Made by a program: the position numbers and the translations under genes. The notes beneath the pieces were generated by a model. The model saw only the letters and a program-made list of their open reading frames with translations, had not been told where the DNA came from and did no database searches. A DNA stretch of 64,000 nt from Bidens hawaiensis (Eukaryota > Streptophyta > Magnoliopsida > Asterales > Asteraceae), in assembly GCA_021521415.1 (NCBI GenBank), contig JAIQDT010000169.1:346001-410000 (forward strand), given 5' to 3'. Numbering within the stretch: position 1 is the stretch's first letter; each line of letters starts with the position of its first letter. Below, one piece after another: positions 33,860 through 43,061 of the stretch.

Positions 33860-36774
33860 ATGGCTGCAGTAGCTGGTGCTGGAGGTGCTGGAGGCGATGA
33901 CGGAGATAACCAGAGACAATTTTTCCCGGGTCACAATATGTACATTACCTTAGACCCGGAAGCGAGCGGCGTAGAGGACTACCGTGAGATCATTTCTTTC
34001 CTCATTCGGTCGAGGATATTTCACGCAATCACGACGACTCTGCCGATATCCTTACCCAATATCGAGGATTTCTGGCAGACGGTGGAGTATGATTGTCGTG
34101 TTGAGCCCCCGGTCATGAGAGCAACAGTAAATAATCAAGAAGTTCAGTTCTCATCTGAACAAATTCGGGTGGCGTTACGCTTTGGAGAGGAGACTCGGGA
34201 CGACCCGACTGACTTTGTGGCTTCGTTTCGTGATGGAGCGTTTCTACGAATGGGCTATTCTGGTCCATTGGGCGATACCCAGAGACGGGAGGGGTTCCTG
34301 CTCGATCAGTGGCGCTTCCTCATGCACGTCATGATTATGTGTATGTCTGGGAGGAAGGCGGGCACTGATGGTATGGGTGCGACCATGCAGTCAGCAATGA
34401 CTGCTCTGACTTATAACAAACGTTATAGTTTTAGTCAGATGGTCTTTTACGAGATCGACAGACAGAGGAGGGCGATAGCTCGGGAGCGGTTCATTATGTA
34501 TCCAAGATTCATCCAGATGATCTTGAACCATGTAGCTCCGAATCTGCCTCAAAGACGCCCGATAAGATACGTGGAGAGTGTGAGCAAGCGTATCTTTGCT
34601 CAATGTCGCACTTCCAGTGCGAGGAGCAAGCCTGAACTGCGTCCAAGGCATACTCCACTATTTGGGTTCTTAATAAACCCGGGGTATGTTCCTGCTGCTG
34701 GGGACGAGTTCAGAGATCCTCAACCACGACAGGCGGGAGCACCTCAAGCTGTACCTGCTGCGCCTGTTGTGCCGGCTGAAGAGGATGTAGACCTTGATGC
34801 TGCATTTGGCGGCCAAGGATTCTTCGACATGGATCGTTTTGATCCACAAGAAGATGTGCAGGTCTCTGCTGCACAGGTGAGGGAAGTGAGTGTAACTAGA
34901 GCAGCTACGACTGTGGCTGACTCAGATCTTGAAGATGTTATGAATGAGGCAAGGAGGATGTTGGTGACTAGAGAGAGGACGTTGGGGAAGAGAAAGAGGA
35001 CGGTGGATGATAGTGAGTCAGAGGAAGAAGAGGAGGACATACACAAGTTGATCAGACGTTCGAGACGTGAAAGGACAGGTGCTGGTATGGGAGCTGGAGA
35101 GACTTCACGTGTTATACGTTTTGCTCCATCCGCACTGTCAGGTATGTCAATCGTTCCTACTTCTGTACAGGTTACAAGCGCCGCAGATGTTCCTGGGGTG
35201 GCTACATCAGCCGTCGGCATCCCATCCACTACACTACAGACGACGACTCCGGAGATTGTGTCGTTACCACCTCCAACGCTTACTCCTTCAGAGGTGGTGG
35301 CACAATTTGTAGAGTCGACGGTCGTCGCAACTGCAGGGTTGTCGGTCACGATACCACCTGCGGTTACGTCCACAACTGCTTCTGAAGTCCCAGTTGCATT
35401 CGAAATCCCTGCTGAGTATACTCCAGATACATCTAATATGAGATTTGATTTCGATGCAACCATCTCAGACTCGGAGAGAATAGCTGCACTTGAGCGGGTC
35501 GTGGCAGAGCAATCAAGGATCAACTTTATCCAGACCCAGGCTATTCAACGCCTTGTAGCAGAAAATCAACTACAGTCTTCCCTCCTGGTTGAGCATGGGA
35601 GGATTATAGATGCTATGAAGGCGTTCTTGGCATCTCAGGGGGAGACAGGCTGTAGAGGCGACGAGTTAAGGACTAAGAAGAGAAACGACAGAGACGATGA
35701 TCCCAATGCACCGAAAGGTGCAGGTGGTGAGTTGCCAAGAACTACTCAAGCTCTTGGGACTTCCACAGCTCAGGGGGAGTCTGCAGGTGCAGTTGGTGGT
35801 GATGAGGTGGTGATGGTTGATGATGAAGATGATGTGATTGATGCGTTGAGAGAGTTAGATGATGATATGCTAGATGATGATGTGTTTGATGATGATGTGC
35901 TGCCGTGTGAGGAGATTGAGAAGATTGGCGCACAGATTGTGATTGAAGATGGGATAGAAGAGGGGGAGATAGTAGAAGAAGACGTTGAACACGAAATCCC
36001 AGATGTTGAGAAAGCCGACATGGGTACTGAGATGGATGAGACTGAGTGGGAGGAGCAGCCTAGGTGGAAGGAAGGCTGTGCTCATTGGTTTATTAAGACC
36101 AAGAAGCCTGCTGTTCCAGCCATGTTCAAGAAGAGTTATAACATCAAAGGCTATGCTGAGTCGAAGAAGGGAATTATCTGTTGGATATAAGATGAACAGA
36201 TAAAGTTGTTTGTGGTGAAGCGTTATGATGGTATTCAATACTTCAAAAGAACCCTGAGATCTCTCAATACGTTGCCGGAATGTGAGGTGAAGGATTTGGC
36301 CAGGTTGGGCCTGATAAATAGAAGTGACGACAACATGGCAAGAGTGATTGGGAAGATCGTGTGGAAAGAAAGCATAAAAGAGAAGAAGTTTGAATTATTA
36401 AAGCCACAGAAGGGAAAGCTCGTGGAGGATACAGAAAGGGGAATGAGAGCAGATGGCAAGCCATGGATGGTGATGAAGTAAAAACCGATCCGATGCATCA
36501 AGGAGGTTCCAATGAAGACTATGCCTCAAGATGTGTTGAAGAATCTAAAATGGTGGTACGTTGATTGCCAGACTGCTGAAGCCGTGATGGAAGACGAAGA
36601 CGAACAAGAAGTGCTGAGGGTGTATGATCCGATGCATCTTGTTAACTTATCGAAAGCTGATCTGCAAGTGTTGAATGAAAAGAAGATATTCTATATTCCT
36701 GCTTGGAATGATGAAGCAAGGAAATATCAGCGAGTAGTCACGGTATGTGTTAGAGAAGGAGTGCATGCGTGAAG
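33860..36774 (+). pseudogene. Sirevirus third ORF (env-position accessory protein)
   Basis: About 970 codons from ATG 33860, just after a CAG that looks like a splice acceptor; an upstream Met at 33812 is in frame but less likely. Residues 1-290 form a conserved folded-looking region (FFPGHNMYITLDPEAS, LRFGEETRDDPTDFV, LLDQWRFLMHV, SFSQMVFYEIDRQRR). The middle is Pro/Thr/Ser-rich with a basic patch (GKRKR) and a likely coiled coil (SERIAALERVVAEQ). A very acidic stretch (DDDMLDDDVFDDD) and a conserved C-terminal region (WYVDCQTAEAV, FYIPAWNDEARKYQR) follow. TAA stops lie at 36188-36190 and 36479-36481. No signal peptide or transmembrane segment is apparent, so an envelope function is not supported. 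The N-terminal part resembles proteins labelled putative plant transposon protein. Confidence 0.75.
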
Positions 36775-36836
36775 ATACAGGATTACAAGACAAGAGCTTA
36801 AAGATCAAGATATGAAGCTACTGCCAAGGGGGAGTC

Positions 36837-37256
36837 TGTTGGTGCATGAGTGTCAGTAGTTCATAGTCTAGTGTATGTAATCGAGTCTGTATTGTTATTT
36901 ATGTTTTTGTTTAAAGCGAAGTTGTCAACAAGTTCGCCTAGGCGAACTTGTTGAACAAGCGAAGTTATGGACAACTTCGCCTGAACATGTCAGGCGAAGT
37001 TGTCGTGTATTTATATAGATGTTACGGCTTGGTTTAGTTGGTTGGTGAATCAGTTAGTTGTTCAGTGAATCGAGTTTGTTCGGTAACGTGAGTCTGTAAT
37101 AGTGATATCGTATCACATGTTCGGTTATCAATATAACGTGTTCGTTTATCGTATCGTGTTGGTTTGATTTGCTTTCTACACTCGTAACGATCTACGCAGG
37201 GATTCCGCACCTGAGTAGACCGCGATATCTCGTGTGATCCGTCCAGGGAACCTACA
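36837..37256 (+). repeat. 3' LTR of the Sirevirus element
   Basis: 420 bp. It differs from the 5' LTR by three substitutions and is followed by the second copy of the ACTTC duplication. Confidence 0.95.
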
Positions 37257-37644
37257 ACTTCTCCACTCGTCGGCACGCTTCACGAGGCGGGTCGTCGGGA
37301 TGTCAGATTGGCACCACCTTCTTTGTTGGAACGTCGTTTGGATTATGGCACGAAAATCGAGGAACGTTGGTATATAGGCATGGTTTACGAGGAATCGAGG
37401 GCACGGACTTCGAGTTAATCGAGGGTATGAATTATAATGTTTAGAGAGAGATAGAGAGAGAGGTGAGTGAATTTTGGGTGTGAAGTGAGAGAGACCCGTA
37501 GCTCACTATTTATAGGCAAACCAGGGAGCCCATCGCGGTACGCGATGGCCCCTTTGGCTAGCCCATCACGTATCGCGATGTAGGCTTGCCCAATCACCCT
37601 CTAGACCTGTCACATGGTGTCACTTGGCAGGCGTTGTGCCACGT

Positions 37645-37735
37645 TTTGACACGTGGCGGTTGTGCTGCCACGTGGTGACACGTGGCGACCGTTGTGCCAC
37701 GTGTGGACACGTGGCACGCCACGTGTTTTGTGTGT
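37645..37735 (-). promoter_or_regulatory. Cluster of six CACGTG (G-box) elements in the solo LTR
   Basis: Six CACGTG cores within about 90 bp, mostly in ACACGTGGC or GCCACGTG contexts, the preferred sites of plant bZIP and bHLH factors. A CTATAAATAG box (about 37508-37517) lies downstream on the minus strand. ATCGCG palindromes lie on both sides (37533-37580 and 37743-37797). Confidence 0.75.
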
Positions 37736-38049
37736 CAGACAACCCATCGCGATACGCGATGGGTTTCTTTTCTGATCCATCGCGTATCGCGATGGGTCAG
37801 GAAACCAGAATTTTTATTTTCAACCCTAAAGTTTAGAATTTTACATTTTTGGTCCCTTGACTTTGGAAACTTGGTATTTTGAACTCGAAATTTTCACGAT
37901 GTTACAGTTTGGATATCCGAACTATCCGATATTTTTAAGTTTAATATTTTTAGTTTTATTATATATTAGAAAGATAATAAAAACCTAGATGACATGTTTC
38001 ATTTTCACAGCTCCTTGTCTCTTATCTTCAATCTTATTCACTACATAAA

Positions 38050-38325
38050 ACCTTAGATCGTCTTCACTCTCCTCCGGCCCTCCACCATCCTTCTCCGGCG
38101 TCGACCACCACAGTCAGTCACTCCTCCCCCGCCGACGTCGTCCCCTCCACTTGGCTCAACTACCGTCGGCGTCGCCTCCACTCTCCTTCGGCCATCCACC
38201 CTCCTCCACCATTGTCGACCACTACCGTCAGTCACTCCTCTTCCACCGTCGTCGACCACCACCATCACTCACTCCTCCTCCGTCGGCGTCGTCTCCTCCA
38301 CTCGTCTCAACTACTGTCAGCAGAA
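38050..38325. repeat. CT-rich imperfect tandem repeat in the hAT-like element
   Basis: Three imperfect units of about 90-110 bp built of CTCCTCC, GGCGTCG, GTCGACCACCAC and CAGTCACTCC phrases. Open frames on both strands are low-complexity Ser/Pro or Arg/Gly-rich and are not taken as genes. It may be a captured coding fragment. Confidence 0.5.
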
Positions 38326-39504
38326 TGTTTATGTTTTGGTTTATGTATGGTTTGTGGGATTATGGATTGTTGTTTGGTTTGTTGGATACTTGGATTTGGA
38401 AACTTGAATTGAGATGATGTATGTTTTTATTATTAAAGAAGATGTCCGGATATCCGAAGTTTGGATATCCGAATTTCAGATATCTGAAATTTCGGATTCA
38501 GATTCGGATAGTGATTTTCACTGTCCTAAAGGTTCGGATATCCGAAACTTCAGATAGCCAGTTTTGAACGGCCCTAGTATAAACCAAATCTTCATCTTCA
38601 TCCCCAGGTAGACTGTATTCATCTCCAATCGATGTTAGACTGAATCGATGTTGACATATATTCATCTCTGATTATACTGAATTCTGAAAATCCATCTTCA
38701 ATCAGTCCATCTTCTTCATTAAATATGTCATTGGTAGGTATGTTAATTTTACATTTATCATTTGTTTTTATACTTTAATTTTTTTTTAAATCTAAACAAA
38801 ACACTCACTAGGATTTTGTTAGAATTATGTGTACAATTTAGTGCGTTTAATTTATGTTTTTCAATTCTAAATGAGTCTATGTATTCAATTGGTTCATGTT
38901 CTTCATCAAAACCGTGTTTTGAAATCGAGTTCAGTTTTATTATTTCACAGAATATGTCATATGTCATTTTTCAATGTTAATTTAAATGATTAGTATTATT
39001 GAATCCCATATGTCATGTCATTTAAATTATATTTCTGATAGAATATGTCATATGTCATTTTGTTCATCAAATTCGAAATGTTATTTATAGGAAATCCCAA
39101 TAAATAAGTTCTAGATTATTGAATGTTGAATGTAGTTGATTACTAGATTAATATATTTCAAATCTAAATTTTGAAAATTTATTCTATAAATATTAGTTTT
39201 TGACTTTTATATTTTTGTAACGTATTCATGTTATTATGATATAAATTATTACGAAATTAAAAAACTTACTAAATTTACTATGATTTACAAAAAATAAAGA
39301 TGTATGTATTTACTATATAATCTACGCAATCCAGTATGCGTTCTTCACATTTTCTTCATCATTTGCCTTTGAATTATTATAGAAACGAATAGTGGTGTTC
39401 TTCAATCAATATTTTTTTATATTTTCATAATTTCATATATAATAACATTCAAAGTTAGTTACAAATCTGATAACATATAATTAGTTTATTATTTCCATTT
39501 TTTA

Positions 39505-39645
39505 ATGGAGGTTCAAAGTTACACAATGCTTAATGAAATTGATGTTCTTAAAACCTCTCAATGCAATGTTAAGGTTAGAGTTTTGAGAGTTTGGACCATC
39601 AACGATAACAAACACCCCAAGGAGGACTTCTTGTATTTGAATTAA
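39505..39645 (+). pseudogene. RPA1-like OB-fold fragment carried by the Helitron
   Basis: A 46-codon frame starts MEVQSYTMLNEIDVLK, continues VKVRVLRVWTIND and ends DFLYLN. It resembles the first exon of plant replication protein A large-subunit-like proteins (motif VRVxRxW), which are often carried by plant Helitrons. RPA binds single-stranded DNA. The fragment lies about 60 bp before the Helitron 3' end, and the rest of the gene is missing. Recognition rests on a short motif. Confidence 0.5.
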
Positions 39646-39713
39646 AATAACTATGTAATGTGTTATAGTTAAATAAAATTATCCTCTTACACACGGGTCG
39701 CTATCCTAGTATA

Positions 39714-40729
39714 TCTATAATATATATAAACTAAAACATAAAAATCATATATGTCGCGATGTGATAACTCCCTCTTTTTTTGAAGTCACCAGATTTGCTT
39801 GATTTTTAAATAGATGCTTCTCATGCATTTGACCCGAATTCACAGGTATGAGTCTCATCAAACCCAGATATTTCTTAAACGGGTTATAACATCTTATTAA
39901 ATTAAAACGAATCTCACCAAATATTTGATATAAAAATCCTATAAGGTAGGGATATACTAAAAATTAATATATGATTTATTTAAAAAAAAAAGATGTATAT
40001 TATTTATAATTAAGAACAATCTTATAGTAAAAAAATAAACGGGTCTTGGGTCTCATCAAACCCATATAGCTTTTAAACCGGGTTATAACATCTCATATAT
40101 TTGTGAAACAATTTATCATTAAACCATAAGTATATTATTAACTTTCATACAATAAAAAAATCAAAAAAATAAATAAATATTAGAAACAGATAATATAAAA
40201 CAACCCCCATAAATATATATAAACGAAACCATAAAAATCCTATGTGTCGCGATGTGGTTGCTCCCCCTTTTTTCGGAGTCACCAGATTTGCTTGATTTTT
40301 AAATGGATGTTTCTCATGCATTTGACCCGAATTCATGGGTATGTGTCTCATCAAACCCAGATATCTTATACGGGTTATAACATCTCATTAAATTAAAAAC
40401 TAATCTCACCAAATATTTGATATAAAAATCTTATAAAGTAGGGATATACTAAAAACTAATATCTGATTTATTTAATAAAAAATATATGTTATTTATAATT
40501 AAAAAACCAATTTTATAGTAAAAACAAATAAACGGGTCTTGAGTTTCACCAAACTCATATAGCTTTTAAACCGAGTTATAACATCTCATATATTTGTGAA
40601 ACAATTTATCATCAAATCATAAGTATATTATTAACTTTCATACAATAAAAAAAATAAAATTCAGAAATAAATAAATATTAAAAACAAATAATATAAAACA
40701 ACCCCCGTAGTACGTGAGATACAAACTAG
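39714..40729 (+). mobile_element. Helitron dimer (head-to-tail, junction termini lost)
   Basis: Starts A then TCTATAATATATA at 39714 and ends with a hairpin (CCCCCGTAGTACGTGAG) and ACAAACTAG at 40729, followed by T. The element reads through one unit (39714 to about 40207) into a second (about 40208-40729). Both share GTCGCGATGTGGT-like, CACCAGATTTGCTTGATTTT and AAACGGGTTATAACATCT phrases. At the junction the first 3' hairpin is cut after ACCCCC and the second TC start is missing. The single copy at 49550-50055 is the same family. Confidence 0.8.
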
Positions 40730-40739
40730 TATAATAATA

Positions 40740-41055
40740 TCTAATTATTACTCTATTAAAGCAAACAATTCAACTTGGCATTTAGATGTCAAGCAATATA
40801 ATTACCACCTAACTTAGTATTTAATTTTAATTACAATTATTCCACAAATTATCCATTATTTTCATATATAACACTCATTTGATATTAATCCAATTTTTAT
40901 TTTAATTCTCCAATTTAAAAATACGGAACGACGTCTTTAAAACTTTAGAATATGGTAGAGATGCAGTTTTTGAAATTTGATGAAAATATGTTTTTGTTGA
41001 GTGGAAACCATAATAACAAAGAATGTATATATATATATTTTTTAAATTTTGGCAT
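40740..41055 (+). mobile_element. Helitron 5' end (TCTATTAAAGC family)
   Basis: A then TCTAATTATTACTCTATTAAAGC-like sequence from 40740 matches the 5' ends at 13038 and 61269. It continues AT-rich until the Mutator-like element; more of it probably lies after 49081. No 3' end was identified and there is no coding capacity. Confidence 0.6.
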
Positions 41056-41274
41056 ATTATTAATTGAGCCAAGTTATTCTACAAAGGGTAACAAAAATGA
41101 GAAGTGTGAGAAGCCATAAATAATTGACATGTGTCAAGTGGGGACCAAAAGAAAAAGGTATAGAGGTAATTGTACACATTTTCTCTCTCCACATGCAAGG
41201 CACATGTTAATACCCCCAACATTTTAGAATGTTTATAACGTTTTCGTATGATATTGTTTTTTTTAAAAAAAATA

Positions 41275-41706
41275 TGTAGGTTCCTAGCCGGATCTACACG
41301 AGATATCTCGTTCTACGTAGGTGCGGAATCCCTACGTAAGACGTTACGAGCGTAGAAGACGATACGATTAAACACAATCGAACACACGTTACAATAAACA
41401 AATACTCGTTATATTGCAACCTTAAACACGTGATATCAATCACTGATTACAGGACTCTCTGACTCGTAAACTCGAATAACAAAACTCCTTAATGTATGTT
41501 GTTATTGATTAAGCCGTAACCTAATCAATATATAACACGACAACTTCGCCTGGCATGTTCAGGCGAAGTTGTCCCTAACTTCGCTTGTCTAACAAGTTCG
41601 CCTATATCAGCGAACTTGTTAGCTAACTTCGCTTACATCAAATACAAAACATTACAAACTCGATTACAGACACTAGACACTGAACTACTGACATCATGCA
41701 CCAACA
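41275..41706 (-). repeat. 3' LTR of the minus-strand Sirevirus fragment
   Basis: 432 bp, TGTTGG...CCTACA on the minus strand. It carries the same GCGAAGTT hairpin (about 41563-41584, centre GTCCCT), half-palindromes and TATA region as the other Sirevirus LTR. Confidence 0.9.
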
Positions 41707-41710
41707 GACT

Positions 41711-42985
41711 CCCCCTTGGCAGTAGCTTCATCTCTTTAGCTTCAAACACGTGTCTTGTAATCTTCAACAATCTTGCATCTTCATCTTTAAGCATGAACTC
41801 CTTCGCGTACACAAACTGATACAACTCTTTGATATTTCTTCGCTTCGTCTTTCCAAGCAGGAATATAAAATATTTTCTTCTCATTCAGCACCTGCAGATC
41901 AGCTTGTGACAAGTTCACTAGATGCATCGGATCATACACTCTTAGCAGCTCTTGTTCATCTTCGTCCTCCATGACTGCTTCAGCTGTCTCACAATCTACA
42001 TACCACCACTTCAACTCTTTGAGCACATCCTTGGGCATTTGTTTCATCGGCACTTCTTTCAAACACCGGATCGGTTTATACTTCATAATCATCCAAGGCT
42101 TGCCATCTGCTCTCAATCCTCTATCTTTGTCTTCGATAAGTTTACCCTTCTGTGGTTTCAACAGCTGGAACTTCTTTTCCTTTATACTCTCCTTCCATAC
42201 TATCTTCCCGATGACTCTAGCCATATTATCATCACTTCGGTTTATCAATCCTAATCTGGCTAAGTCTTTCACCTCACATTCTGGCAATGTATTCAATGAT
42301 CTCAACAATCTTTTGAAGTACTAAACGCCATCATATCTCTTAATCACAAAGAGCCTCAACTGCTCATCATATATCCAGCAAATAATCCCCTTTCTCGCTT
42401 CAGCATAGCCTCTAATGTTGTAACTCTTCTTGAACATTGTAGGGACCGCTGGTTACTTCGTTTTTACAAACCATTGAGCATAGCCTTCTTTCCATCTAGG
42501 CTGCTCTTCCCATTCAGTCTCATCATTCCCCATATCTTTACCTATATCTGCCTGATCAACATCCGGAATCTCATGCTCCACATTCTCTTCTACTATCTCT
42601 CCCTCTTCTATATCATCATCAATCACAATCTCTGCACCAATATTCTCTATCTCATCCACCGGTAATACATCATCATCACCTATAAAGTCATCATCCATCT
42701 CCTCAACCTCCATGACCACCACATCATCACCACCAGCTGCACTTGACTCCCCCTGAGTTGTGGAAGTCCCAAGAGCTTGGTCAGTTCTTGGCAACTCTCC
42801 ACCTGCACCTTTCGATGCATTGGGATCATCGTCTCTATCATTTCTCTTCTTAGTCCTCAACTCATCGCCTTTACAGCTCGTCTCCCCCTGAGATGCCAAG
42901 AACTCCTTCAAAGCATCTATGATTTTGCCATGTTCTACCAGCAGAGACGACTGCATCTGATTCTCTGCAACTAGGCGTTGAATAG
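41711..42985 (-). pseudogene. Duplicated 3' part of Sirevirus ORF3 (second tandem copy)
   Basis: A direct copy of the segment 42986 to about 44262 (offset 1275-1277 bp), running from the coiled-coil region (LLVEHGKIIDALKEF) through the acidic stretch to the ORF3 C-terminus (WYVDCETAEAV, CVREGVHA) and the purine tract. It is interrupted by stop and frame changes between 42308 and 42453. The junction at 42985/42986 joins ORF3 coding sequence to the purine tract of the previous copy. Confidence 0.88.
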
Positions 42986-43061
42986 CCCCCTTGGCAGTAG
43001 CTTCATCTCTTTATCTTCAAGCACGTGTCTTGTAATCTTCAACAATCTTGAATCTTCATCT

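Larger units (their letters stand above)
24762..37256 (+). mobile_element. Ty1/copia Sirevirus-type element with third ORF, 12.5 kb, complete ends
   Basis: 420-bp LTRs (24762-25181, 36837-37256) with TGTTGG...CCTACA ends differ at only three positions by eye. The target duplication ACTTC is perfect (24757-24761, 37257-37261). Order: LTR, tRNA-Met primer site, leader with palindromes, gag with two zinc knuckles, pol in Copia order (protease, integrase, RT, RNase H), a 2.2-kb non-coding spacer, a ~970-codon third ORF, purine tract (AAGGGGGAG at about 36826-36834), LTR. Large size, a long gag and an ORF downstream of pol are Sirevirus traits. Several stops and one frameshift make it non-autonomous. 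Confidence 0.93.
23315..37906 (-). mobile_element. Solo LTR of a Tekay-type Gypsy element, minus strand, interrupted by a Copia element
   Basis: On the minus strand it starts near TGTAACATCG (37906) and ends GGTGTGACA (23315). This right end resembles the reverse of the Tekay 5' LTR terminus at 16400-16522. The flanking 5-bp duplication GTTTG is exact (23310-23314, 37907-37911). Without the Copia insertion the LTR is about 2.09 kb, and no internal Gypsy coding region remains, as expected after LTR-LTR recombination. It shares the ATCGCG palindromes, CACGTG boxes and a TATA box with the Tekay LTR at 14778. Confidence 0.85.
23182..38576. mobile_element. hAT-like non-autonomous element (about 0.8 kb) split by a solo LTR
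   Basis: The ends TAGGGGTGTTCAAAC (23182) and GTTTTGAACGGCCCTA (to 38576) are imperfect inverted repeats. The flanks GTATAAAA (23174-23181) and GTATAAAC (38577-38584) look like an 8-bp target duplication with one mismatch. The interior is rich in ATATCCGAA/TTCGGATAT words at both ends (23205-23310, 37912-37950, 38443-38565) that pair with each other. It surrounds the solo LTR at 23315-37906. Confidence 0.65.
13038..39709 (+). mobile_element. Non-autonomous Helitron, about 1.5 kb, expanded to 26.7 kb by nested insertions
   Basis: The 5' end (A then TCTTACTACTCTATT at 13038-13052, continuing AAAGC after a MITE) matches the 5' ends at 40740 and 61269, all sharing the TCTATTAAAGC core. The phrase TTCACATAGG is shared with the copy at 61269. 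The right end is CTAG at 39706-39709 followed by T, preceded by a GC-richer ACACGGGTCGC segment. Removing the MITE (13053-13234), LINE (13290-22854) and hAT-like element (23182-38576) leaves roughly 1.5 kb: terminus, a 5' UTR-like stretch, and an RPA-like fragment. The ends are directly seen; that they belong to one element is inferred from order and the family comparison. Confidence 0.65.

Noticed and set aside
34744..35523. Minus-strand open frame of 259 codons inside Sirevirus ORF3
   Set aside because: Ser/Thr/Val-rich low complexity, antisense to a well-supported ORF and not conserved as a frame in the minus-strand copy.
38151..38417. Ser/Pro-rich open frame in the hAT-like element
   Set aside because: Low-complexity CT-rich repeat; opposite strand is equally open.
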